Part shown: piece by piece, positions 25,459 to 34,554 of the stretch
Layout of the letters: each line of letters opens with the position of its first letter
How positions within the stretch are numbered: the first letter of the stretch is position 1
Assembly: GCF_006636205.1 (NCBI RefSeq)
Contig: NZ_VIGB01000001.1
Location: forward strand, 62,001 to 126,000
Direction: 5' to 3'
Source of the DNA: Kitasatospora acidiphila
GTDB lineage: Bacteria > Actinomycetota > Actinomycetes > Streptomycetales > Streptomycetaceae
Length of the DNA: 64,000 nucleotides
Notes under the pieces: model-generated
What the model was told of the DNA's origin: nothing
Seen by the model: only the letters and a program-made list of their open reading frames with translations
Database searches by the model: none
Program-made: the position numbers and the translations under genes

Positions 25459-26280
25459 ATGACGATCACGATCACGAACACCGCAACCGACGCAGAGACA
25501 GCCCGCGCCGCGGCACGAGCCGGGGCGGCCGTGGTGCGCGACATGTTCGGGGCTTCGCTGGACCGGTTCGACAAGGGGGCCGGGGACTTCGCGACGGCCG
25601 CGGACCTGGCTGCGGAGCAGGCCATCCTCGATGTGCTGCGCGCCGCCCGGCCCGACGACGCCGTGACCGGCGAGGAGGCCGGGCAGCTCGGCCGTGCGGA
25701 CGCGCGGCGCCGGTGGCTGGTCGATCCGCTGTGCGGCACCCTGAACTACGCGGTGCGCAACCTGCTGGTCGCGGTGAACGTCGCCCTGCGGACGGGCTCC
25801 GACATCACCGCGGCCGCTGCCGCCGACCCGTTCACCGACGAGGTCTTCTGGACCGACGGCGAACGGGCCTGGCTGCGCACCGGCGACCAGGACGAGCCGC
25901 TGGTCCCCTCGGCCGACTCGCGGCTGGTCGACCTCAACCTCGACCCGCCCTTCCCCAACGCCCCCGGCTTCCGCGCGGCCCGGCTGCTCACCGAGCCGGC
26001 CTTCGTGGAGCGGTTCCGCCCGCGCGTGGTCTCCACCACGCTGGCGGTGGCCTGGGTCGCCGCCGGCCGCCGGGCCGCCTACGTCACCGACGGCCACCTC
26101 GACGACAGCGTGCACTTCGCCGCCGGGATCGCCCTGTGCCGGTCCGCCGGCTGCGTGGTGACCGGCATCCACGGCCAGCCGCTGCACACCGGCGCGGGGG
26201 GCCTGCTCGTCGCCGCCGACCAGGAGACCCACGCGGCGCTGCTCGACATGGTCAACCGACAGCGCCCTGACCTGCCCTGA
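25459..26280 (+). CDS. inositol monophosphatase family protein with altered metal site
   Basis: 273 residues of the FIG/IMPase superfamily: motif GEEAG with E72/E73, WLVDPLCGTLNYAV in place of the canonical DPIDGTxNF, and a C-terminal DDSVHFAAG in place of WDxAAG. D89 is kept, but the second metal-binding Asp of DPxDGT is Cys92. The enzyme may bind metals differently, act slowly, or have become a binding protein. Family members dephosphorylate inositol-1-phosphate, PAP or sugar phosphates. I see no operon partner. Confidence 0.82.
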   Translation: MTITITNTATDAETARAAARAGAAVVRDMFGASLDRFDKGAGDFATAADLAAEQAILDVLRAARPDDAVTGEEAGQLGRADARRRWLVDPLCGTLNYAVRNLLVAVNVALRTGSDITAAAAADPFTDEVFWTDGERAWLRTGDQDEPLVPSADSRLVDLNLDPPFPNAPGFRAARLLTEPAFVERFRPRVVSTTLAVAWVAAGRRAAYVTDGHLDDSVHFAAGIALCRSAGCVVTGIHGQPLHTGAGGLLVAADQETHAALLDMVNRQRPDLP

Positions 26281-26344
26281 CCTACCCTTCGCGCCTGCCG
26301 GAAGTCGGTGGCCCGGGCCTTGCCGGCCTGCGGTGATCACTCCC

Positions 26345-26704
26345 ATGCCGGCCACCCCGGTCGTCCTTGCCCCGACCGTGCCATTGGCCGTCGCCGACGG
26401 CACGGTCGGTGACTTCGAGACGCGCATCGCGGTCGACTGCGCTGCCAACGACCTGAGCCGACTGGCCGGTTGGGCGCGGGACCGGAGCCTGAAGTTCACC
26501 CACATCGTGCTGGCCCGTGGGCGGATGGTGTCACAGCCGATGGTGACGCTGCGCGGATCGGCGGCGCTCGCTCGGCACCGGGCGCAGGTCGCGGCCGCCG
26601 TGCACGTCTCCTGGAACGCCCGCCCCGATGACGGCCGGGGCCGGGACGTCGGCCTGCCCCGGCGGCGGATCCGGTCGGTCGGGCCCCGCCGGAACGCCTG
26701 GTGA
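26345..26704 (+). CDS. hypothetical protein, probably 3'-truncated
   Basis: About 119 residues. The middle part, LAGWARDRSLKFTHIVLARGR, then SQPMVTLRGS, resembles a conserved actinobacterial protein of unknown function in which LKFTHIVLDRG is invariant. After about residue 80 the chain turns into Arg/Gly/Pro-rich sequence with no resemblance to the family, so the end may be lost to a frameshift or truncation. The start (ATG 26345 or a GTG at 26333) is uncertain. A strong hairpin follows. Confidence 0.45.
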   Translation: MPATPVVLAPTVPLAVADGTVGDFETRIAVDCAANDLSRLAGWARDRSLKFTHIVLARGRMVSQPMVTLRGSAALARHRAQVAAAVHVSWNARPDDGRGRDVGLPRRRIRSVGPRRNAW

Positions 26705-26709
26705 TCAAG

Positions 26710-26750
26710 ACGCGCCCCCAGCACACGGGGATGAGATGCTGGGGGCGCGT
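26710..26750. terminator. strong hairpin terminator
   Basis: ACGCGCCCCCAGCA (26710-26723) pairs perfectly with 26737-26750 across a 13-nt loop. It lies between the truncated hypothetical gene (+) and the convergent MFS gene (-). Confidence 0.8.
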
Positions 26751-26864
26751 GTCCTCAATGCTAAGCAGCGGCCACTGACCGATCATCAGCCCACAGGTGT
26801 TATCCCACAGGCTGACGCGCACCCGCACCACAGCCGTCCATCCAGCGGGGTACGGGGCTCGACG

Positions 26865-28070
26865 CTATCCCCGCTCCCTGCGCAGCCCGCCGGCCCATGC
26901 CAGCAACCCCACCGCCATGAACACCGCCCCGGCCGCCGCGACGCCCGGCCAGCCGCCGAGGCGGTAGGCGGTCGTTCCGATGGCGGACCCGGCGGCACCG
27001 CCGAGGAAGTACGAGGTCATGTACACCGAGGCGATCCGCGACCGGGCGGCGTCGACCAGGCCGTAGACCACGCTCATGTTCAGCAGATGGGTGCCGTGGA
27101 CCGCCGCGTCCATCACCAGCACGCCGACCACCAGCCACACCAGGCTCTGCCCGCCCAGCCAGATCGCGCCGAACGACGCCGCCCCGAGGGCGAGCAGCGC
27201 ACCCGTCAGCCAGCGCTGCGCCCCGGCGTCGGCGGCTCGGCCGACCAGTTTGGACGCGATCGCGCCGGCCGCACCGAGCAGCGCGAAGGCACCGATCCCG
27301 CTCTGGCCGAAGTGGTAGGGCGCACCGGTCAGCAGGAAGGCCACCGTGGCCCAGAACACCCCGAACCCGCCGAACACGCAGGCACCGATCAGCGAGCGGC
27401 GACGGAGCAGCGGCTCGGTTGCCGCCAGCGCGAACGTCGCCTTCAGCTGGGCTCGGTAGCCGATCGCCACCTCGGGCGCGGACTCCACCAGCACCCGGCT
27501 GAGCAGCACGGCCAGCGCCGACGTCGCCACTGCGGCACACAGGAAGACGGCCCGCCAGCCGAGCGCGTCCCCGAGCAGCCCGGCGACCGAGCGCGACAGC
27601 AGGACCCCTAGCAGCAGCCCGCTGAGCAGCGTGGCCGTCACCCGGCCGCGTTCCTGCTCGGCGGCGATGGTGGCGGCGTACGGCATCAGGATCTGCACCG
27701 CGCTGGCGCCCAGCCCGACCGCCGTCCCCGCCGGCAGCAGCACCCACAAGGTGGGCGCGGCGGCACTGAGCAGCAGCGCCGCCGCCTCGCCCCCCAGCAG
27801 CAGGCAGACCAGCCGCCGTCGCCGGGCGATGTCACCGAGCGGGACCAGCAGCACCAGCCCGAGGGCATAGCCGAGTTGGGTCGTCGTCACCAGCGCGCCG
27901 GCCGAGGCCGGGCTCGCCTTGAAGGCATGCGCGATCCGGGGCAGCAGCGGCTGGCAGTAGTAGAGGTTGGCGGCGGTGAGCCCGCAGGCGACCGCCAGCA
28001 GCCGCACCAGCCAGCGCGGTGCTCCGGTCCGCTCGGCCGGGGCGGCGGTCTTGGGCAGGACCGCCGTCAT
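26865..28070 (-). CDS. MFS transporter (drug/metabolite exporter type)
   Basis: 401 residues with about 12 spans; GLTAANLYYCQPLLPRIA in helix 1 and PLGDIARRRRLV in the loop 2-3 motif are typical of the YnfM/SotB-like DHA1 exporters. The substrate is unknown. ATG 28070 is preferred; GTG 28082 is an alternative. The gene is divergent from a MocR-type regulator, with AAGTGG-type boxes in the shared region, so it is probably controlled by that regulator. Confidence 0.87.
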   Translation of the reverse strand: MTAVLPKTAAPAERTGAPRWLVRLLAVACGLTAANLYYCQPLLPRIAHAFKASPASAGALVTTTQLGYALGLVLLVPLGDIARRRRLVCLLLGGEAAALLLSAAAPTLWVLLPAGTAVGLGASAVQILMPYAATIAAEQERGRVTATLLSGLLLGVLLSRSVAGLLGDALGWRAVFLCAAVATSALAVLLSRVLVESAPEVAIGYRAQLKATFALAATEPLLRRRSLIGACVFGGFGVFWATVAFLLTGAPYHFGQSGIGAFALLGAAGAIASKLVGRAADAGAQRWLTGALLALGAASFGAIWLGGQSLVWLVVGVLVMDAAVHGTHLLNMSVVYGLVDAARSRIASVYMTSYFLGGAAGSAIGTTAYRLGGWPGVAAAGAVFMAVGLLAWAGGLRRERG

Positions 28071-28170
28071 GACAGCGGCCACGGGCGGGCCGTGGCACCC
28101 AGCCGGTTCCAGGTGATGATCACCGGGATGGCGCTCTGAGAAGTCGTCATGTCAGGAACGGTAGGCGGCC

Positions 28171-28219
28171 AGTGGGCCATGGATAAGATCCACTTCCGTG
28201 ACGGACAACTGGCCCACTT
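28171..28219. promoter_or_regulatory. candidate MocR operator boxes
   Basis: Three copies of an AAGTGG(G/A)(C/T)C-like motif: AGTGGGCC at 28171-28178, and on the other strand at 28188-28195 and 28211-28219. The outer two form an inverted repeat; the last overlaps the first codons of the regulator. Confidence 0.5.
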
Positions 28220-29627
28220 CTTCCGGGCTCGACCTGCATCTGGAGCTGCCCCCGGGGCTCGGCCGCCGCGCCGCGCTGGAGCACGCGCTGCGCGAGGCGA
28301 TCCGCAGCGGCAGGCTCGCCCCGAGGCGCGGCTGCCGGCCACCCGAAGGCTGGCCACCGAGTTCGGGATGGCCCGTGGCACCATCCGCGCGGCATACGAT
28401 CAGCTGATCGCCGAGGGGTATCTGACGGCCCATCACGGTTCGGGCACCAGGGTCGCCCGGATCCCGGCTCCCCGGCCTGCGGTTCCCGCACCCGCGCCGA
28501 CACCCGCGCCGGCGCCCGCCGCCCCGGCGCCGCTCTACGATCTGCGGCCGGGCAGCCCCGATCCGGCGTCGTTCCCCACCTCGGCCTGGCTGCGGGCGAC
28601 CCGCCGCGCCCTGACCGTCGCCCCCGCCGAGGTGTACGGCTACGGCGACCCGCGCGGCCGGATCGAGCTGCGGACCGCACTCGCCGGCTACCTGGGCCGG
28701 GCCCGGGGCGTGCTCACTACGCCCGAGCAGATCGTGGTCACCTCCGGCTACGTCCAGGCGCTGGCCCTGCTCGTCCAGGTGCTCGCCCGGGCGGGCGCGG
28801 CCGCGGTGGCGATGGAGGACCCGGGTCTGGCGTTCCACCGCGAGGTGGTCCGCCGCCACGGCGGCACCGTGCTCCCGCTCCCGGTCGACGAGCACGGCGC
28901 CCGCACCGATCGGCTGCCCGCCGCCGACGCGGTCGTGGTGACGCCGGCCCACCAGTACCCGACCGGCGCCTCGCTCCAGCCGGCCAGGCGCCGACTGCTC
29001 GTCGACTGGGCCCGCGCGACCGGTGCCCTGGTGGTGGAGGACGACTACGACGGCGAGTTCCTCCCCCGACCGCCGGGCGGCCGCCAGCCGCTGGGCGCCC
29101 TCCAGGGGGCGGCGCCGGACCTGGTGGCCTACATCGGCAGCGCCTCCAAGACCCTCGGGCCCGCCCTGCGCCTGGCCTGGCTGGTGCTGCCGCCGCAGCT
29201 GGTCGACGCCGTGCTGGAAGCCAAGCTCCACAACGACCACCACACCGAGACCATCGGCCAGTTGGCGCTCGCCGAGCTGATCACCGGGCACGGGTACGAC
29301 CAGCACATCCGGGCCGGCCGGCAGCGCTACCGGCGCCGCCGCGAACAGTTGCTCGACACCCTCGCCGCGCTGTCCCGCCCGGCCCTCGCCACCCCGGGCA
29401 TCGCGGCCGGACTGCACGCGCTGGTCCCGCTCCCCGCCGACGGGCCCACCGAGCGCGAGATCCTGGAGCGTGCCACCGCGCACCGCCTCCGCCTCGGCTA
29501 CCTCGGCGAGCACTGGCACCAGCCCGCCGCCGACCGCCCGCAGGGCGTGATCATCGGCTACGCCACCCCGACCGAGAGCGCCTACCCCGCGACACTGCGA
29601 ACCCTGGCCCAGGTGCTAGGCGGCTGA
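28198..29627 (+). pseudogene. MocR-type regulator (GntR wHTH + aminotransferase), frame broken by one missing base
   Basis: GTG 28198 opens VTDNWPTSSGLDLHLELPPG and the first GntR helix (HALREAIRSGRLAP). At CCCCGAGG (28319-28325) the frame is lost, and one base over the chain resumes as ARLPATRRLATEFGMARGTIRAAYDQL, the rest of the wHTH. The aminotransferase domain follows, with YGYGDPRGRIELRTALAGYL, VEDDYDGEF and the PLP Lys in GSASKTLGPALRL. Adding one G gives about 476 residues. MocR proteins sense PLP adducts or amines and often control a divergent gene, here the MFS exporter. The break is probably sequence error. Confidence 0.82.
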
Positions 29628-29640
29628 TTCCCCAGGCCAC

Positions 29641-29712
29641 ATACCCTGACGGGTATTCGCAGCCAACCCCTTCGCGTGTGTAACCTGTCTGCAGGGATAC
29701 CCACCGGGGTAT
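29641..29712. promoter_or_regulatory. two CsoR-like operator palindromes upstream of DUF302 gene
   Basis: ATACCCTGACGGGTAT (29641-29656) and ATACCCACCGGGGTAT (29697-29712) share ATACCC-N4-GGGTAT, the form of CsoR/CstR-family operators. They are 56 bp apart start to start, and the second is 51 bp before the DUF302 start codon. Confidence 0.65.
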
Positions 29713-29762
29713 CTTTTCGGATGAGCTGACCGCCCGCCCCCTCGGCGCCTTCGGAGGAAACC

Positions 29763-30155
29763 ATGGACTACGGCATCACCATCACCCTGGACACCCCGTT
29801 CGAGCAGACCGTCGACCGGGTCCGCGCCGCCCTCGCCGAGCAGGGCTTCGGCGTGCTCACCGAGATCGACGTGCGCGCCACCATGCAGGCCAAGCTCGGC
29901 GCGGAGATGGAGGACTACCTCATCCTCGGCGCCTGCAACCCGCCGCTCGCCCACCGCGCCCTGTCGGCGGAGCGCCAGATCGGGCTGCTGCTGCCGTGCA
30001 ACGTCGTGGTCCGGGCGGCCACCGACGGCGGCACCCTGGTCGAGGCGATGGACCCGCAGCTGATGGTCACGGTCACCGAGCGCGCCGAGCTGCGCGAGGT
30101 CGCCGACGAGGCCGCGACCCGCCTGCGGGCCGCACTCGCCGCACTCAAGGCCTGA
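29763..30155 (+). CDS. DUF302 domain protein
   Basis: 130 residues matching DUF302: DYGITITLDTPFEQTVDRVR, LAEQGFGVLTEIDV, then the ILGACNPPLAHRAL block and IGLLLPCNVVV. DUF302 proteins are small cytosolic proteins of unclear role that often accompany copper, sulphide or redox stress genes. Two CsoR-like palindromes sit in its promoter region. GGAGGAAACC directly precedes the ATG. No CsoR gene is in the window, so control would be in trans. Confidence 0.9.
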   Translation: MDYGITITLDTPFEQTVDRVRAALAEQGFGVLTEIDVRATMQAKLGAEMEDYLILGACNPPLAHRALSAERQIGLLLPCNVVVRAATDGGTLVEAMDPQLMVTVTERAELREVADEAATRLRAALAALKA

Positions 30156-30189
30156 GGCCGCCGGCCGGCCCGAGCGCGCCAGAGCCCAC

Positions 30190-30567
30190 CCGAGCCCGCT
30201 GGCGCTCACCCGCCTCAACGCGCGGTCGCCGATGCCCGACACCGGGAGCCTGGACGGCGACCTGCGCACTTACGCGGCCAACGTGGCCCGGGAGATCACC
30301 GGACCCGACGGTCTGGCGCTGCTGCGCCTGGCCGTCGCCCTGTCGAACAACGGTCAGCAGGGTCTGCAGGCGCGTGACGACCTCCTCGCCGAACGCACCC
30401 GGCAGCTGCAGTCCATGCTCGATCGCGCCCGCGAACGTGGCGAGCACGCACCCGACGCGTTCGGCGTGCTCGACCACATCCTGGCCCCGATGTATATCCG
30501 CGTCTTGTTCGGCATGGGCCCGCTCACCCCGGACTACGTCGACGGACTGGTCGACCGATTGCTGTGA
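30190..30567 (+). pseudogene. TetR regulator remnant (ligand-binding domain only)
   Basis: The frame SPMPDTGSLDGDLRTYAANV, then DGLALLRLAVALSNN, ERTRQLQSMLDRARERGE and a terminal DYVDGLVDRLL corresponds to the C-terminal half of TetR/AcrR regulators of the TetR_C_11 kind. The DNA-binding N-terminus is absent: upstream sequence has no helix-turn-helix in any frame. There is an ATG at 30232 but no good ribosome binding site. It could only act as an inactive dimer partner. Confidence 0.65.
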
Positions 30568-31180
30568 CCTCAACCCGGTTCCCGGGATCAGCCCTCTGAC
30601 GCGGCGCCAGGGCTCCGTGACGTGCTGTACTGCATGCCGTCCCGCCTCAGGCATCCGGCCTTTGGCTGGCTCACGCGGCCTGGCTGAATCCGTCGGCCGG
30701 CGGGCCGTCGCCGCGGATCGGGCTGAAGTCGACCTGGCTGACGCCCCGTCACATCCAATCGGGAACACACTTACGAGCCGCCGGCGCACCTACCCGACCC
30801 CGCCACCAGCGCGGCCGGCCGGACGCACCCGCGCATCGACCACCCACCGCCGGGGCGGGCACGGGACCACATCCGTGCCCGGCTCCCAACGGTGGAGCTC
30901 CCGGCCGGGGACTCCGACCCGCGGCCCTCGCATCCATCCGGCCGCACGCACTCATCGTGCCAGCCCCGGCCGACATTCCTGAAGGCTGACTGGGATCGAC
31001 AACCGACCCCGGCCACTTTCGGACAGCCGCCGACAGCGGCCGACGGTCCCCGACCAGCCGTGGGCGATTGCCGCCGGGCGACTCCCGGCGCCGCACCCAA
31101 TGGCCGTCCCTCTCGCGCCGGGATGGCGACACGGATAGTAGATTCATAGTCACCATCCGTGATATCCAGCAGGTGACAGC
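30568..31180. other. 613-bp region without visible gene
   Basis: I find no gene-like frame. Near its end, CACGGAT (31130-31136) and ATCCGTG (31155-31161) form a loose inverted repeat around an AT-richer stretch (TAGTAGATTCATAG) that may be the promoter of the secreted-protein gene. Confidence 0.4.
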
Positions 31181-32080
31181 ATGCGCCACCCCCGCCCGCA
31201 CCCCACTCCCCGCCCCGGCGTACCGGGCCACCGCGGCCACCGCCGCCGACGAACCGTTGCCGTGCTCGCCCTGACGGCCGCGCTCGCCGTCCCCTTCGCG
31301 GGGCAAGCCGCGCAGGCCACCACCGGCCCGGCCCTCACGGACAGCAGCACCGCGGGCAGGACGGGCACCACCGGCGCCCCGTGCACCGCCGCCCAGCGGC
31401 AGGCCGCGTTCGCCGCCGACCGGGCCCGGGTCCTGGGGTGGCTCGGCAACTCCACGACCATCAACAATTGGCCCGAACTGATCGAGTTTGGCACCAAGGG
31501 GTGGACCGGTCTGGTGCACGGCTTCATGAGCCAGCAGGGCCTCGGCGTCACCATCATCCGCCCCAAGTCCCCCATGTCGGCCACCAACGTCCTGATCCCG
31601 GTGGCCGGAACCCCCGCCGCCTTGCCGGACAACATGCCCGACGCCCTCTGGTACGCGCCCGACCCCAGGGCGACCAACCCCGCGGACCCGCACAATCCGT
31701 CGTTCCCGTACCACCTGGCCGGCTGGTCATACAGCGCCGACTACAACTTGGCCCAGTACCCGGTGGACCGCGGGCCGGCCTGTCTGACCCGTGACGACTG
31801 GCTGGTGCACGAACGCGGTATCCACGACGCCGCCACGCTCGGTTTCATCCCCGAGCCGCCCGCGGAGGAGTTCAAGGGCCAGGACCCCGGCAACGCGCCG
31901 ATCGACCCCTGGGAACTCTTCCAGCACCCGGGAGTCACCCACAACCGCCTCTGGATGACGGACCTCTGGCTCGGCGCCAACGGCAGCGTCGCCTCGTCGT
32001 TCACCGACCCTTACGAGTCCATCCAGGGGGTCGACCCGCACTACGGGTCGTGGTACTTCAAGCCGCCCGCGGCCCCCTGA
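31181..32080 (+). CDS. secreted protein of unknown function
   Basis: 299 residues. An Arg/His-rich N-terminus with RRRR then a hydrophobic stretch (TVAVLALTAALAVPFAG) and AQA-type cleavage near 45 indicates export, Tat or Sec. The mature part has many Trp, Pro, Asp and Asn and blocks such as NNWPELIEFGTKGWTGLVHGF, HLAGWSYSADYNLAQYPVD, DWLVHERGIHDAATLGFIP and HYGSWYFKPP. I do not recognise the family; the composition suggests a folded extracellular domain, possibly an enzyme or carbohydrate-binding protein. It stands alone. Confidence 0.75.
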   Translation: MRHPRPHPTPRPGVPGHRGHRRRRTVAVLALTAALAVPFAGQAAQATTGPALTDSSTAGRTGTTGAPCTAAQRQAAFAADRARVLGWLGNSTTINNWPELIEFGTKGWTGLVHGFMSQQGLGVTIIRPKSPMSATNVLIPVAGTPAALPDNMPDALWYAPDPRATNPADPHNPSFPYHLAGWSYSADYNLAQYPVDRGPACLTRDDWLVHERGIHDAATLGFIPEPPAEEFKGQDPGNAPIDPWELFQHPGVTHNRLWMTDLWLGANGSVASSFTDPYESIQGVDPHYGSWYFKPPAAP

Positions 32081-32119
32081 TCCTCCCGGCCAACGGCGCG
32101 GTGCGCATCTGACGCGGCC

Positions 32120-33646
32120 TCAGCGCAGGCCGTCGAACCAGGCGCGCACCGCGCCGCCGTCCCTGCCACCGGCGATCAGGGCGATGTGGTTGTCCGGGCG
32201 GACCAGCACCAGCGCGTCCTCCTCGATGCCATAGGCGCGCCGGGCGTGCCCGCCGGCATCGTCGATGTCGTAGCCACCATCCTGCCCGGACGCTCCCACC
32301 GCATGCGCCACCACCAGGTTGCCGTGGGCCGCCGTCACCTCGGCCAGTGCGCGCCCGGCGGTCGCGCCGAACCCGAGCAGCGTGAAGTGCGGCCCTGCGA
32401 ACAGCTCGAACAGCCGCACCCGACTGCCGTCCGGCGCGGCGCAGGGTGCGTCGGGGGCCCGATCTCCCGGACGCAACACGGCGGTTGCCCGCCCGGTCGC
32501 GAGCGAGCTCCAGCGATAGCCCTGCCCCAGGGTCGGCACGGCGGCGGCCTCGACGCCCGCGCCCGGCTGCCGCACGGCGCGCATGGCCCGGTCCAGCCGC
32601 TCACTGGTCACCTCCAGGGTCCACGCCGCGACCGGGATCCGCTCCTCGTCATAGCTGTCCAGCAGCCGGCTGCCGGCCTGACCCATGAGCACCAACGCCA
32701 GCTTCCAGCCCAGGTTGTAGGCGTCCTGGATGCCGGTGTTCATGCCGAGGCCGCCGGCGATCGGATGCACATGGGCGGAGTCGCCGGCCAGGAAGACCCG
32801 CTCAGCTCGGAAGCGGTCGGCCATCCGGACGTTGACCCGCCAGGTGGAGAGCCAGTCGGCGTCGCGCAGCCGGACCCCGGGCATCCCGGCGTAGCGGTCG
32901 AAGAGGCGCTGGAAGCCTTCCAGCGACGGCGGGAGCGGCCCGCCGTGCTCGTCCGACTCCGGGGTCGCCTGGAGCTGGAACTGGTCGGTGCCCGGGATCG
33001 GCCACAGCATGATGCCGCCGTCGGCCGTGAACCACTGGTGCCAGTGGTCGCGGCCGAGACCGTCGGCGGCCACATCGCCGCAGACCATCGTCTGGGCCGG
33101 CCCGGTCCGGCCCTCGAAGGGGATCTCGAGGGTGCGCCGCACCAGGCTGCGTCCGCCGTCGCAACCGACCAGGTACCGGGCCCGGATCCGGCGGCCGTCG
33201 TCCAGTGTTGCGGTCACACCGTCCTCGTCCTGAGTGAACCCGGCGAGTTCGGCGCCGAGTTCGGGGTGCACCCGGTGTGCGGCGAGGCGGTCGCGAAGGA
33301 TCTCCTCGAACCGCCACTGGCCGAGGAAGACCGGGCTATCGAACGGCGCCTCCGGGGTGGGCCGTTGGTCGGCGACGGGGTCGGTGTCATTTACGAAGGC
33401 GCCGTCGAAGTACTTGCGGTAGATCTGATGTGCGGTGCCCGCGGCCACGACCTGCTCGGCGACGCCGAGGTCCTCCAGGATCTCCAGGCTGCGCGGCTGC
33501 AGCGTCTTGCCGCGGGACTCCCGGTGGTAGGCGATGCGCCTGTCGATCAGGCGCACGGGGACGCCGTGGCGGGCCAGGTCGCAGGCAAGAGTGAGGCCGG
33601 TAGGCCCGGCGCCCACGATCAGCACGGCGGTTTGTTCTGTCGTCAT
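32120..33646 (-). CDS. FAD-dependent aromatic monooxygenase (PheA/TfdB, PF01494 type)
   Basis: 508 residues. The FAD motif GAGPTGLTLACDLA opens the chain, the GDSAHVHPIAGGLGMNTGIQDA block binds FAD phosphate and ribose, and a thioredoxin-like C-terminal domain follows. This class hydroxylates phenols, polyketides or rifamycin-like antibiotics using NAD(P)H and O2. ATG 33646 has AAAGGAC eight bases upstream; a longer frame is unlikely. The divergent TetR gene and operator suggest induction by an aromatic ligand. Confidence 0.9.
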   Translation of the reverse strand: MTTEQTAVLIVGAGPTGLTLACDLARHGVPVRLIDRRIAYHRESRGKTLQPRSLEILEDLGVAEQVVAAGTAHQIYRKYFDGAFVNDTDPVADQRPTPEAPFDSPVFLGQWRFEEILRDRLAAHRVHPELGAELAGFTQDEDGVTATLDDGRRIRARYLVGCDGGRSLVRRTLEIPFEGRTGPAQTMVCGDVAADGLGRDHWHQWFTADGGIMLWPIPGTDQFQLQATPESDEHGGPLPPSLEGFQRLFDRYAGMPGVRLRDADWLSTWRVNVRMADRFRAERVFLAGDSAHVHPIAGGLGMNTGIQDAYNLGWKLALVLMGQAGSRLLDSYDEERIPVAAWTLEVTSERLDRAMRAVRQPGAGVEAAAVPTLGQGYRWSSLATGRATAVLRPGDRAPDAPCAAPDGSRVRLFELFAGPHFTLLGFGATAGRALAEVTAAHGNLVVAHAVGASGQDGGYDIDDAGGHARRAYGIEEDALVLVRPDNHIALIAGGRDGGAVRAWFDGLR

Positions 33647-33714
33647 CTGTCCTTTGCCCCTTGGAAGTTCGGATGGCTCAGTGGGAACCACCCAACCTGC
33701 CCCGAGCAGAAAAT

Positions 33715-33744
33715 GCAACTCGGTAATACATTTAACCGGGTTGC
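33715..33744. promoter_or_regulatory. candidate TetR operator (FAD monooxygenase/TetR)
   Basis: GCAACTCGGTAA (33715-33726) and TAACCGGGTTGC (33733-33744) are inverted copies with two mismatches around a 6-nt AT-rich spacer, between the two divergent start codons (33646 and 33767). Confidence 0.65.
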
Positions 33745-33766
33745 CCATCGTGCTAGCCTTGGCTCC

Positions 33767-34417
33767 ATGGCCATGCCGAACGGATCCCCCGGACTACGGG
33801 AGAGCAAGAAGCAACGCACCCATCAGCACCTCGCCGAGACGGCCCTGCGCCTCTTCCTCGCGCACGGCTTCGACGCGGTGTCGGTGGCCGATGTAGCCGC
33901 AGCCGCTGAGGTGTCCAAGCCGACCCTGTTCCGGTACTTCGCCGGCAAGGAGGACTTGGTGCTGTGCCGCTTCGCCGACCACCAGGACGAGGCGGCCCGG
34001 ATCGTGCGGGCCCGCGCCACCGGCGCCACGCCCGTGCGGGCATTGCACGAACACTTCCTGGCGGCCCTGCGCGACCATGACCCGATCACCGGGCTCTGCG
34101 ACAGCCCCGAGGTGGTCGCCTTCCAGCACCTGCTCTACTCAACCCCCGCCCTGCAGAGTCGGCTCCAGCACTACACGGACCGCGAGATCGAGCTCCTCAC
34201 CGAGGCCCTGCGGCCGGCCGCCCCCGACGGTCTCAGTGCCCGACTGGCCGCCTGCCATCTGGTGACGGTCCGCCATGAGCTCGGGCAGCAGAACTGGCAC
34301 CGCATCGCCGCCGGCCGGCTGGCGGCAGCCGTCCTCCCGGAGGCACTGGCCGACGCCGACCGTGCGTTCGGCATGCTGTCCGGCGGACTGGACGACTGCT
34401 TTCAGCAGCGCGGTTGA
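33767..34417 (+). CDS. TetR/AcrR family regulator
   Basis: 216 residues: HTH in LRLFLAHGFDAVSVADVAAA and EVSKPTLFRYFAGKEDL, then an all-helical ligand domain (RALHEHFLAALRDHDP, LTEALRPAAPDGL). It is probably an autoregulator and repressor of the divergent FAD monooxygenase gene. ATG 33767 or 33773. Confidence 0.9.
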   Translation: MAMPNGSPGLRESKKQRTHQHLAETALRLFLAHGFDAVSVADVAAAAEVSKPTLFRYFAGKEDLVLCRFADHQDEAARIVRARATGATPVRALHEHFLAALRDHDPITGLCDSPEVVAFQHLLYSTPALQSRLQHYTDREIELLTEALRPAAPDGLSARLAACHLVTVRHELGQQNWHRIAAGRLAAAVLPEALADADRAFGMLSGGLDDCFQQRG

Positions 34418-34554
34418 TCCCGATCAGGCGGGCATCGGCCGGAGGCGCACCAGCGCCGTGGCGGGCGCTCGCCTCTGCCTGACCCCCGTCAGCTGAGGGG
34501 GAACCACCGTTCAGGGGCTGTCACTCGGGCATCGCCGTGTCCTACCGTCGGAGC

